From: Trichosphaerium sp. ATCC 40318
Lineage: Eukaryota; Discosea; Flabellinia; Trichosidae
Reading direction: 5' to 3'
Assembly (NCBI GenBank): GCA_038496445.1
Contig: JALMLS010000455.1
Span: forward strand, 310,001-374,000
DNA: 64,000 nt
Shown: positions 44,411 to 55,294 of the stretch, one piece after another
Numbering within the stretch: position 1 is the stretch's first letter
How the letters are laid out: each line of letters begins with the position of its first letter
Notes under the pieces: generated by a model
Database searches by the model: none
What the model saw: the letters and a program-made list of their open reading frames with translations, nothing else
Told to the model about the DNA's origin: nothing
Made by a program: the position numbers and the translations under genes

Positions 44411-45161
44411 TTATACAGTACCATGTGGTACTCCGTTCTTGTAAATTACTGTTCTATATGTTATGTGGTCTCTCGTATAAGTACCAAACTGATACTTACA
44501 TTCTCCATGTAGCAACCCATCTTTATAGTAACCAATAGCAGCCAAATCATTCGGCCAAGTGAGGTATCTCCTGTACTCTCCATCCTTTTTCCCGTTCTTA
44601 TAAAAATAGTGCAGATGAAGAGTACCATTTCTGTACCATTGTTTGAACTCTCCATTTAATTTACCATCAATGTAAGAACACGAAAATATCAATTGACCAT
44701 TCACGAAACATTTGCTCTTTCCCATTTTTTTCACCATTTTTATAGCATCTCTCAAGCTCCAATGCACCATTCAGATACCAATGTCTCTCTGGACCATCAC
44801 AAACACCATATTTGTAATGCCTTTGTATACTTTTTTGTCCATTATTATGCCATTTGGTCCACGTGCCATGGAGTTTGTCATTCAAGAAAAAAAGTTGTTT
44901 GTAAATTACACCAGCCTTCCAGATCTTGTATTCTCCTGACCCATTTACAAAGTGCCCATGGCGTGTGATACTATTTGAACCATCTATTGCGTATTTTATC
45001 CATTTACCGTGTTTTCGTAGATTGTTATCATAGCGTGATGTGATGGCAGTGTATCTACAAAGTAATGGCCATTTCTCGTACAACGAAATGTTTAGATCAA
45101 TTAAAATCAAGTGTAATTCAACAGGTATGTCAAGTAAACCTGTTTTTTCTTTATTTTCCAT
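44411..45161 (-). pseudogene. F-box/MORN_2-repeat gene, frameshifted inverted copy B
   Basis: This reverse-strand paralogue of 35507-36196 is nearly identical. It starts MENKEKTGLLDIPVELHLI, lacks three residues after FVNGS (REG in copy A), and has a 2-bp deletion near 44700 (copy A: cgtgtgaatgg; here cgtgaatgg). That throws the frame off before the fifth repeat. The second half continues open in the shifted frame to 44411 (GKLNGEFKQWYRNGTLHLHY ... VIYKNGVPHGTV), so the original gene was longer than copy A. Confidence 0.8.
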
Positions 45162-45869
45162 GTTCTTACATAATACCGCAGTGTATTTCAGTACGGCTTA
45201 CAAGTTTTTCATAACTGCGAAGTATTTTTACCGAGTGTATTATGCCACTTCTTGACGTTGCTCTTTGGTATGGTCGTGGGATGTCAATAAAGTTGTAGTA
45301 TGAAGGTAGCTTGGTGAGGTTGCTGGAGGTACGATAGGGCTACCATAAAGCCTGTCATTTAAATTCTACGTTAGTGCAAAGCAAGAGCTCCTTTTTGGTT
45401 GCATTTCCATGATGTGTATAACTAACAAAATCCTTTTAGGAACAGCCGGTTTCAACAGTAAGAAGTAAAACATGCGCTCCTATCTCAAGGGCATCAACCA
45501 CTGCTTCATATCTTCCTTTTTTGGCCTTGCTTTTTTTCTTTTAAGTTCCTTGACCTTCCGTTTTTTAACTTTGCGATTATACTTTGCTTGTCCGTATATC
45601 CTTGTCATAAGGAAAGTCTCGCTATACCATGAACGCCATACAACATTATCGGTAACCATACAGGACCATGATTTCAAACAAGGCGAGAAGTAAGACCTGT
45701 TTGTGCTTCCATTTTCAAAATAGTATCAACACAAGTTCATCATAAGTCAACCACAGGTGTCGTCATTCATAAACATTTGCTGGGTGCGTAGTACGACCTG
45801 ATTATGAGCTAGCAATCTAAAACGGATCATGGTGTACAAGTACCATCCAAATAACTACCGGTAAAAACA
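45162..45869. other. Intergenic stretch
   Basis: A minus-strand open stretch at 45480-45677 with a Lys/Arg-rich tail is the only candidate and lacks further support. Confidence 0.35.
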
Positions 45870-46187
45870 ATGGCACTAAACAATAAACAAAGTTCATTAA
45901 ATGAAATAACCCACTTTGTCACGTGTCGAAAACCGTTTTGTTTCTTTTTAGGTTTATTTACAACGCACGGTATTAGTTGTGCTTTAAACAATAGTTTCAC
46001 ACGTGGTGTACCATTTAAGCATGGAATAGCATCAGTTATTGGTTTTGTAACGAAATTGTACTACAGTGCTTCATACACGAAAACGAGAATTAAGCTAAGC
46101 CTATCATATGAGATTATTACCTTCCCAGGAAAAAACCAATGTCAAACAATAAAAAAGAAGTATGCTAAGTTTATTTCTTTGTATTTT
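45870..46187 (+). CDS. Possible small hydrophobic protein
   Basis: An open frame from the ATG at 45870 (MALNNKQSSLNEITHF, then FCFFLGLFTTHGISCALNNS, SVIGFVTKLYYSASYT) stays open past the 3' end of the opposite-strand protease gene. I limit the feature to the part before that gene. It could be a membrane protein or chance; no family is recognised. Confidence 0.25.
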
Positions 46188-46189
46188 AG

Positions 46190-48250
46190 TTACGGTTTCC
46201 ATTCTCTGAAGAAACTTATTGTACTAATATCTGAAGGTGTCAACCGTTTTGCTGTGTTCACGAAATTATCGCCTAAGGAGGGAAGAGTTAAACTTGATAG
46301 AGGCTTAAATGGTTTCCAACTAACCTGGATTACATATTGTACAATGTTGCCATACAGCAACAGCTGCCACTACTGGAACGGAGTCAGGACCGTGATAGTG
46401 ATATAAAGCAGATCCACTGTGTCCACCGTTCATATCACAATTTGTTCTTACAACCTGGACAAGTAAATATAAGTACACAAGGAATTTCGTTGGCTTTAAT
46501 TTATTTTGTTAACTTACCCTGTTCCAGCCATTTGCTATGAAGTTGTATTGACCTAGTTCACACTCTTTGGTATCTCCATACAAAGCTCCATCAACACATG
46601 ACGGCGAAGGGGAATTATTTGCATCACATACAGGATATCCTCTGTTGTAATGATACAAACTTCCCAAAGATGAAGCAGGTTTTGCAACATATCCTTTAAC
46701 ACAACAGTCAGCAACAAACAATCATGTTTAAAAGATGTACCCATCCATCCTGTTAGCTCTCCAATTCTATCTGGTAGGACGAGTATACCCCAGTCGTATT
46801 GTGTAGCAGTATAACCGGAAATAGCTGGATTTCTGAGCAATGTCAGTATCAAGGTTTTAAAAGTTTCATTGGTGTTGTGAGGTACCTCCATTCTACAGGT
46901 GTAAAATACCATCTGAATGGATCGCCAGGTTCAAAGTTTAAAGTAATTGTTGATTGTCCATAAGGTCGGTTCGTAGCCGAGTTCTCATTTCTACCAGGAA
47001 TGACAGTAACAGTAAACCAGTTGTTTGTTCCTTGAGCATTAATGCAATGTGCTACCATAGAAGTTAATCAATAGTTTTGTTGCTGTTTAAAGAATACCTG
47101 CTGTGAGAACATGTCTTGGTCCAATGAGAGTACCAGTGCATCTTCCAAAGTCGGATATTGATCTAATTCCAAATGTAAGTTCTTGTTGAATAAAAACGTG
47201 ATTGATACCTCCAAGGCCAAAGTGTTGTTGGTTCTCTTAGGATTCTAGAATCATCTGCGTTACTCCAACCTCGTTTTGTTGGTGCGTTATTTTCATATGA
47301 AGGTACTCCACGTGATTTCTATATAAAGTTAGCAATACACCAAACAAAAAGCAGTGCGGTTACATACCACAGCGCCAGTTAATCCGTCTCTCAAACGATT
47401 AATTTCTTCGAACAAGTTCGATCCAACTTCAATCTCCCACTCAACTTTGGTCCCTAATATGTTGTTAGGCTTAAGACGATAGCACTTAAATAATAGAAAT
47501 CGATAAGTACCAGAGTTGAAAGCAAGCAATCTTGTTTTACGTAGTAAGTCTGTCTTTTCTAAAGGGATTGTAAGAAGACGTAAAAAAAGCAAGAAAAACA
47601 AAACTATACCTGTTTCTGTACTACCATCTGTTGTTGTACTATCAAAAGCGTCTGCCTTGCCTGTAGGCATTTCAACGCGCGTATCAACTAGTTTTCCCAT
47701 GCCAATAGGAGTAGCCTACATGAAAAATTAGGTCAAACATTTACAAAACAAAAGGGAGATGTACCATCAAGTCATCTGTTATTTTGATTGGTTTGTTATC
47801 TTTTGGTACAATGTTGTCTAGAATGCTCGATAGTTTCTCAAGACCCAAGGTGTCACAGCTGCACTCGCAGTCGCATATACTTCGAATAGGATACGGTACT
47901 GTAGGTACATTGTTCGCATCAAAACAAACTTCCTTGCCATCAATTTTTGTATCTCCAGAGGCGATTTGATTCAAATACAAACGGCTCAGACTACAAGTAC
48001 CAAGGGTACCAACAATGATATTCGTGCATGAAGTGGCAAGAGCTGAGTCACAAACACTTTGACATTTTGATACAGCCATCTCTCTTACATTTTGTAATGC
48101 TTCATCCTACGCAAGAATTAAACTATCAAACAACAAGATCTAAAGCCTTACCAATGTGCATCCATATGTTTTTGCTGATACGCCTTGCGAGTATGCACTT
48201 TGTGCATAAAGAGATAGTATAAAGAACGTTGCTAAGATTACCAAACGCAT
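46190..48250 (-). CDS. Secreted S1-like serine protease (copy A)
   Basis: Ten or so exons from the ATG at 48250. The signal peptide is MRLVILATFFILSLYAQSAY. A Cys-rich pro-region follows (MAVSKCQSVCDSALATSC; SICDCECSCDTLG), then a linker (GTKVEWEIEVGSNLFEE). The catalytic domain has RCTGTLIGPRHVLTAAHCI (catalytic His), TQYDWGILVLPDRIG (Asp) and NCDMNGGHSGSALYHYHG (nucleophile Ser in GHSGS), as in V8-like/glutamyl-endopeptidase-type S1 proteases. The C terminus is TPSDISTISFFREWKP. The product is secreted or lysosomal; the specificity is not readable. The paralogue at 51392 shares the exon layout, and comparing the two fixes the splice sites. Confidence 0.85.
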
Positions 48251-48344
48251 AAAGGAAAGGTGTTGTTGCTTTGTTTGCTGTTTGTGGTTTATAAAAAATG
48301 GTTTTGTTGGAAACGGATGTGAATTTCATGTGAACAGTTGCGTC

Positions 48345-48700
48345 AACACGTGTGTTCAATAAAAATTTGTGCGTCCGTTCATGCGCATTCACTGTATATT
48401 CGCAGGTCTTCAACAATGTTTCTGGCTTGATATTAGTCTGCCTTGGAGCCTTGGGAATGTTGTCAAGTTGCTTCTTTTGTCCCTTGGCGTCGTTGTTATT
48501 TCAGTTAAATTCTCGCTTTTCTTGAGAGGAGAAGTACCGTTTGGCTTTTTTTGCTTGTTTCTGATTTACCTTGGCGACGTAGTATTTAATAGAAGGCAAA
48601 ACAGTCTCGTTTGTTTCCGATCAAATCCGGTCTTTTGGTTATTTAAATATTCACTTAAATGCTGCTTGGGTCTTGTGAATTGCTTCGTGAACCTATCTCA
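48345..48700 (+). repeat. Upstream segment of protease gene, present three times
   Basis: The sequence upstream of the copy A start codon (including GTCCGTTCATGCGCATTCAC and TAGTCTGCCTTGGAGCC) recurs in the same orientation upstream of copy B (~53550-53900). About 185 bp of it recur inverted at 49745-49932. The open frames in it differ between copies by single-base indels, so I treat it as non-coding. Confidence 0.75.
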
Positions 48701-48859
48701 TGGCTGGCAAGCGCATATAATCTGTTGGACAAAGCAAAGCTATATATGCTGTTGCTATGCTCGCACTTTTATGCTCTCAGTTGTCTTTGCAAGTCGTTAA
48801 CAAGCGAAACAACCGTCGTTGATCTGTAAACCGTTCACCGTTTACAAAATAATACCTTT

Positions 48860-49280
48860 TATTTACCAAAGGTTGAAGGATTTGAAGTATTCCAAGACAT
48901 TAGAAACTTCTCGTTCTCTTACTCCTACAAATTCACCGCAAGAAACCTTACAATTGGCAGGAAGACTACAATGTCGTGTCTCTAACACAGCCTTGACTCT
49001 ATTGGGTACTAAGACAAATAATAGTTGCTTACACAATTCAATTACAGTGGAAACGTATGTTAAATATAGCAGTGGAATAACCAATAAAGCTCTTCACATT
49101 GGTTGGTGTTCGCATTATTAGTTTAGGGCATTGTCATGTGACTGTTGCAGGTGTTGTAGTTTTGGATGGAGATATACAATATCCTTAACATGAAACCTCA
49201 GTTACTGACAAAGGTGTTAAATCATTATCAGGTGTTCACTCAATTTGCTTGGGTAGTACTAGCGACAGATGAAGGTACAA
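48860..49280 (+). pseudogene. Relic of an LRR gene
   Basis: At ~49190-49265 the sequence reads TSVTDKGVKSLSGVHSICLG, matching the repeat (IT-D-x-GI-x-x-L-x-GVHTINL) of the F-box/LRR gene at 55.3 kb, then breaks down. Upstream pieces (RLKDLKYSKTLETSRSLTPT) are in other frames. No intact gene. Confidence 0.5.
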
Positions 49281-49459
49281 GCAACCTCGACCATGGCTTA
49301 AATCATTAATTTACAAGCGCTGACACCCACCAACAAAAGAGATCTAGCATCAACCAATTAGTGAGGGAGGTGTAATAACATTAAACACCCAGCTGTAGGC
49401 TATGTAAACACCGCCAGATGTCAAATATGTAAATAAGCAATTTTACTATAGGTTTGTTA

Positions 49460-49685
49460 AATTACGTGGGTTTGAAACGGTTGGATGCGATACGCAGGCG
49501 TGAGGGTAGATCATATTTAACAAGTGAGATTGCAAGATCTGTCAGAAGCATTGCATCCGTCAGAAACTGGATTGTTTTTTGCTCAAGCAGTCTGGCTTCG
49601 AGTCTTTTAGTTAGCTGTTCAGTCTTGAGTGTACCCCAGATTTCATTGGCAGTTCCTAAGGCTTTATTCAGTTCCTTTTGAAGTC
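49460..49685 (-). pseudogene. Orphan coiled-coil exon
   Basis: The reverse strand is open for ~72 codons after an aaaag acceptor: ELNKALGTANEIWGTLKTEQ, then LTKRLEARLLEQKTIQFLTD and SRLRIASNRFKPT, stop. It has the look of real coding sequence (helical, charged), but no upstream exon is found; beyond it lies the inverted protease-promoter fragment. Family unknown. Confidence 0.4.
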
Positions 49686-49744
49686 AGGTGACTATTTTTC
49701 AAAAATTTAAATTCAGCAGTACAAGGCAAAAAACAATAAACCAA

Positions 49745-49932
49745 GCTTCTCAAGAAAAGCGAGAATTTAACTGAAATAACAACGACGCCAAGGGACAAAA
49801 GAAGCAACTTGACAACATTCCCAAGGCTCCAAGGCAGACTAATATCAAGCCAGAAACATTGTTGAAGACCTGCGAATATACAGTGAATGCGCATGAACGG
49901 ACGCACAAATTTTTATTGAACACACGTGTCGA
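49745..49932 (-). repeat. Inverted fragment of the protease 5' flank
   Basis: About 185 bp identical or nearly identical to 48345-48530 in reverse orientation, ending abruptly at both sides. It is inserted directly upstream of the SPRY relic. Confidence 0.75.
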
Positions 49933-49937
49933 ACGTT

Positions 49938-50951
49938 AGATGGTGTTGTTAAATTATTTGAAGCTGCAGCCTCAAATGTACGCCGTTTATAATACTTGTA
50001 TTTCAATGTGAGAGGAGGTTTCAAACCGTTTTTTTTGAGGAGCTGTCTTAGTTTTTAAACTCGGTTGTTTAGAAAGGAGGGCTCACGTTGTCAGTTAAAG
50101 TTGAAGGAAGCGAGTTATTGCTTGTTGTGAAATTGATGTGCTGAACTTATCAAGAAAGTACACATTTAAACTGACTGCGAGTGGAGATAGAGCAACTATC
50201 ATTGAAACTACAGTATGTCTCTTTCTGTTACTTGTGTTGGTAACTATTCTTAGGTCAGCAAACTGATATCACGTGTTAAAAGCTAGCAATTGCAAATATT
50301 TCAGACGCAATCATTTCGATTTTCAGATAAGGATAAACACCCTTCTATTGGAGTGTATGGAGGCAATACTTTTGCCAAGTACACTAACCCAAATAGCAGT
50401 ACTATTCGTGTAGTATTTTGATATAGTATTAAACACCTTTAGTTCCCAGTATCATTTGTGTTGAAGGCGAATTCTGTTCTGGAGTTCACTACGCTGCTTT
50501 CAAGTACAGTTAGATTGTATTGTTGTTACTTGATCAATTAACCTTACCTTCAAGGATTATCAAAAGCAGCAGTCCTAATTATATTATGATTGGTGTAGTT
50601 CCATCTAAAGGATTTACAGTTTCAGCACATCCAGGCCATAAGGAAAATGCTAGTGGCGTATCTATTCAAGGTTTTGACGGTTATGTGTACTTTTCAAACA
50701 CACGCGAAAACAGGGGAGGACCACCGTTCACAAAAGGTATGTTTTAAGTGAATCTTGTTATTGTTTATACTAACTGTTGTGCAAAAGATGATATTGTTGG
50801 CGTTACACTTGATATGAACAAAAAGTGTGTAACATTTCACGTGAATGAAAAAACGTCTCAATCATCCAAAATTATTGGAGATTCGTACAGGTTTGGTGCT
50901 TACTAGTGCGTTGGTACAACAGTACAAATACTACCAAATCTATGCTATTAA
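49938..50951 (+). pseudogene. SPRY-domain gene, decaying
   Basis: Exons with normal splice sites join into a SPRY/B30.2-like domain: HPSIGVYGGNTFAKYTNP, ICVEGEFCSGVHYAAFKI, PNYIMIGVVPSKGFTVSA, GFDGYVYFSNTRENRGGP and DDIVGVTLDMNKKCVTFHVN. Two lesions are visible: a frame change near 50120-50145 between SELLLVVKLM and LNLSRKYTFKLTASGD, and a TAG at 50904 inside the domain, after which the frame continues CVGTTVQILPNLCY. The 5' end is cut by the inverted protease-flank fragment. SPRY domains bind proteins. It could still give a truncated product. Confidence 0.65.
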
Positions 50952-51391
50952 TAAATACAGATGCCTTTCCAAATAATCCACTGTTTTTTTTCTCATTTTT
51001 TTCACATTTTTCGTATTGTCGCATGGCCTATTTATTAGCTTTTGTATATTAGCCATATTAGCTACTTACTCAATGAGAGATGTACTTCTACATCTGTGGT
51101 ACTTTTTCTTACCGCTTTAAAAGGTATTAAATGGAATATGTAACAATGCCATCATATTCAAACGCCTTTGTAGCTTTAGGTTTGAAATGTTAGAGCCTGC
51201 GTCTCACAATATGTCGCAATATGAACGGAAGCCTAGCTTACAGCTACGCCGAACTGAGGTCTAGACCACTTCGCTACTTAGCCAATAAACCAATATCATA
51301 TTAAAAAGTATGCTGTATTTCTTTATTTTTAGTATTTTTAGTTTTTAAATCGGATTACGAAGTATTCTGTGTTTATTTATTTGGTATTAAA

Positions 51392-53478
51392 TTACGGTTT
51401 CCATTCTCTGAAGAAACTTATTGTACTGATATCTGAAGGTGTCAAGCGTTTGGCTGTGTTCACAAAATTATCGCCTAAAGGGACGTTAACATTTAAGAGG
51501 TACTATGGAAAAGGATTTGAACTCACCTGCAGTACATATTGAACAATGTTGCCATACAGCAACAGCTGCCACTACTGGAACGGAGTCGGGGCCATGGTAA
51601 TGATACAAAGCAGATCCACTGTGTCCACCATTCATGTCACAATTTGTTCTTACAACCTAATAATAGATATATAAGCTCGACACATTGGTTGAATGTTGAG
51701 TTGCTAACTTACCCTGTTCCATCCATTTGCTATGAAGTTGTATTGACTAAGTTCGCATTCTTTTGTATCTCCATACAAAGCACCATCGACACATGTTGGC
51801 GATGGTGAATTACTTGAGTCACACACAGGATATCCTCTGTTGTAATGATACAAACTTCCCAAAGATGAAGCAGGTTTGGCGACATATCCTTTAACAAATA
51901 GTCAGCAACAAACAATCATGTTTAAAGATGTACCCATCCATCCTGTAAGCTCTCCAATTCTATCTGGTAGGACGAGTATACCCCAGTCGTATTGGGTTGC
52001 AGTATATCCGGAAATAGCTGGATTTCTAATACATGTCAATAAATATCAAGAATGGTGGTTTCAATGTTGTTGCGTACCTCCATTCTACAGGTGTAAAATA
52101 CCATCTGAATGGATCACCAGGTTCAAAGTTTACAGTGATAGTTGATTGTCCATAAGGTCGGTTTGTACCCGAGTTTTCATTTCTACCAGGAATGACAGTA
52201 ACAGTAAACCAGTTGTTTGTTCCTTGAGCATTAATACAGTGTGCTATTCACAAAGAAGTTAAATCGACAGACTTTGATATTAGTGCTTTTTAAAGAATAC
52301 CTGCTGTGAGAACGTGTCTTGGTCCAATGAGAGTACCAGTACATCTTCCAAAGTCAGATATTGTTCTATATCCATGTGAGTGAGTTTGAAGGTACATCAA
52401 ATAAAAACGTGATTGTACCTCCAAGGCCAAAGTGTTGTTGGTTCTCTAAGGATTCTGGAATCATCTGCATTGCTCCATCCTCGTTTTGTTGGTGCACCAT
52501 TTTCATATGAAGGTATTGTATGGGCTTTCTATATTGTGTTAGCGATACATCAAATATAAAGACTAAAGTAGTATTACATACCATAGCACCAGTTAATCCA
52601 TCTCTCAAACGATTTATTTTTTCAAACAAGTTCGATCCAACTTCAATCTCCCACTCAACCTTTGTTCCTAAATTCTGTTGTTAGACTCGAAAGGCTAGTA
52701 CTCTGATAATCTAATTTTATCGTACCAGAGTTGAAAGCAAGCAATCTTGTTCTACTTTGTAAGTCTGTCTTGTCTAGAAAGGGGATTGTTAGAAGACGTA
52801 AATAACAACCAATAAATTGTACCTGTCTCTGTACTACCATCTGTTGCTGTACTATCGAAAGTGTCAGCCTTGCCTGTTGGCATTTCAATACGCTTATCAA
52901 CAAGTTTCCCCGTGCCAACGGGAGTAGCCTAAGAAAAATTAGGTCGACGAACTGTGAAGCAAATGAGACATACAATCAAGTCATCTGTAATTCTGATTGG
53001 TTTGTTTTCTTTTGGCACAATGTTATCAAGAATACTCGATAGTTTTCCAAGACCCAAGGTATCGCAGCTACACTCGCAGTCGCATATACTCCGAACAGGA
53101 TAAGGTACTGTAGGGACATTGTTTGCATCAAAACAAACTTCCTTGCCATCAATTTTTGTATCTCCAGAGGCGATTTGATTCAAATACAAACGGCGTAGAC
53201 TACAAGTACCAAGGGTACCAACAATGATATTCGTGCATGAAGTGGCAAGAGCTGAGTCACAAACACTTTGACATTTTGATACAGCCATCTCTCTTACATT
53301 TTGTAATGCTTCATCCTACGCAAGAATTAAACAATCAAAGCAATGAAAATGACGCTAGAGCGTTAGTACTTACCAATGTGCATCCATAAGTTTTTGCTGT
53401 TACACGATGGCCTTGCGAGTATGCACTTTGTGCATAAAGAGATAGTGTAAAGAACGTTACTAAGATTACCAAACGCAT
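51392..53478 (-). CDS. Secreted S1-like serine protease (copy B)
   Basis: Direct paralogue of the gene at 46190, offset by 5.2 kb, with the same exon order. Signal peptide MRLVILVTFFTLSLYAQSAY, Cys-rich pro-region (SVCDSALATSCTNIIVGTLG; SICDCECSCDTLG), then the catalytic His in HVLTAAHCINAQG, Asp in TQYDWGILVLPD and Ser in NCDMNGGHSGSALYHYHG. The C-terminal exon (NFVNTAKRLTPSDISTISFF) is joined by a gtgagt intron. Differences from copy A are single residues plus two extra residues (HR) after the signal peptide (SQGHRVTAKT). No stop or frameshift was found, so both copies look active. Confidence 0.85.
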
Positions 53479-53549
53479 AAAAGAAAGGTGTTGTTGCTTT
53501 GTTTGTTGTTTGTGGTTTTTGAAAAATGGTTTTGTTGGAAACGGATGTG

Positions 53550-53900
53550 AATTTCATGTGAACAGTTGCGTCAACACGTGTTCAATAAAAATTTGGGCGT
53601 CCGTTCATGCGCATTCACTGTATTTTCAACGGTCTTCAACAATGTTTCTGGCTTTGATATTAGTCTGCCTTGGAGCCCTGGGAATGTTGTCAACTTGCTT
53701 CTTTTGTCCCTTGGCGTCGTCGTTGTTATTTCAGTTAAATTCTCGCTTTTCTTGAGAGGAGAAGTACCGTTTGGCTTTTTTTGCTTGTTTCTGATTTACC
53801 TTGGCTATGTAGTATTTAATAGAAAGCAAAACAGTCTCGTTTGTTTCCGATCAAATCTGGTATTTGGTTATTTAAATATTCACTTAAACTCTGGTCTTGT
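53550..53900 (+). repeat. Direct copy of the protease 5' flank
   Basis: Matches 48345-48700 in the same orientation with small indels. It marks the extent of the tandem duplication that produced the two protease genes. Confidence 0.75.
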
Positions 53901-54479
53901 GAATTTGTTCAAGAGAACCTACTAAACCATGCCATTCGGCAAATAAAATCCGCTGAATTAAATCAATCGATTGAAGCAAAATTCAAACGTGGTTAGTTTA
54001 ATCAAACCTTTCTTTTTTTCTTTTTAGTCTTAACATGCCGGTTGGTAGGTGAAGCGTTATTTTAGTAATAGCTCGAAATATCAATGTAATGTCCCACCAA
54101 TTGAAAGTGAAATAGTACGCACATACTGCTTATAGTACAACTGTCTGCTATTGTGTTGTACTTGGATCATTAGATGTTAAATCCAATTTCACCAAACGAT
54201 GGATTGTCTACTTTCTGACAGCACTGTAAGACAGCTTGTGTTCCTTCCATGTCTTTTAGCCTTTCATTTTTTAGTCAAGGTATTAATACTCAATAAAGTT
54301 TCGCATACAGCAGGCAACAAGGATATTTGACGTTTCATTTCTGTGTGAAGCAAAAGTATAGGCAAGTTAAGGTAGAAATATCCAAGTTGGATTTATCGAT
54401 TCTAGGGTACTTAAATACATGCAGATAAATTACATGAGCAAGAGCACTCATACAAGCATCAAGTGCCATACCACAGTCA

Positions 54480-54651
54480 CAATGTCTATCCCATACATTC
54501 CGTTCATTGTATACACAATCTGCAAGCGTTGCAACTTGTAATCCGTCCGGACAAGGACGAGAACTGAACCTTCTACATGCTCTCTATTTTGGTGTATTTT
54601 CTTGAGTGTTAGTCTAACAAATACCAATAAAAGCACAAACACTTTTTTCAT
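54480..54651 (-). CDS. Possible small secreted Cys-rich protein
   Basis: The ATG at 54651 (MKKVFVLLL) joins through a gtattt/tag intron to RACRRFSSRPCPDGLQVATL, ADCVYNERNVWDRHCDCGMA and LDACMSALAH, then a gtaatt donor. Six Cys in ~50 residues and a hydrophobic start suggest a secreted peptide, but the hydrophobic run is short and the last exon is unclear. Confidence 0.4.
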
Positions 54652-54689
54652 ATGTATGTTTCATCAATAGCACTACAAAGCTACGTGAT

Positions 54690-55030
54690 TTTGGGTTCAT
54701 TGAATTGTACTTTGGCATTGCCAATTGCTTTTTACCACAATTTTTTTTCTATTGAAGTTTCGTCTCTTTAAATACCCAATGAAAGTCAACTCATGTCTTT
54801 GCGCTCGGGGTAGTAAGTGTATGATGTGACGTCCTCACGGATCAACACTCATTGCTAATTGAAAACTACAATCCAAGCCTCGTGAATGTGTTCATTCATT
54901 TGTCACATTCCCATTTCTGGAAAAAACAAGTGGTCTATGGCCTCATTGTTTTGTCAAAACATAGTGTATGTAATCACCCTTTATTTAGATCACCATCAAA
55001 CTCTGAAACTACACAATCAAGGATACATGA
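54690..55030 (-). repeat. Inverted copy of the 29.5-kb segment
   Basis: Reverse complement of ~29480-29850 at high identity, with different small indels (for example a three-base insertion near 54983). It is not coding in any continuous frame. Confidence 0.6.
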
Positions 55031-55294
55031 AGCATAGAAACTGTGCTACTGTTTACTTTCCTAGCAATTGCAGCAAGCAGTTCCGTGCTTTTCGAGCACA
55101 TAGCTCAACATGTTGAGCGTGTTGTTCAGCATGTTGAGTCTTAGAGCTATTGAGCTTCTTTTTTCCCTCTGTGAGGTCATTTGTTCTTTGATTGTATTTC
55201 TTAAAAATTGTGCCTTAAAAGGAAATAGCATTGCTTTCTCGATGTAGAGAGTTCGTTACGTAGGCACTTATTTTTCACTTCACCAATACAGCAA

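Noticed and set aside
45480-45677. Minus-strand Lys/Arg-rich ORF
   Set aside because: No start context, splice partners or family resemblance strong enough to list as a gene.
48369-48800. Hydrophobic open frame upstream of protease copy A, with a look-alike at 53566-53925
   Set aside because: The frame is not kept between the duplicate copies (single-base indels change it), so it is likelier a flanking region than a gene.
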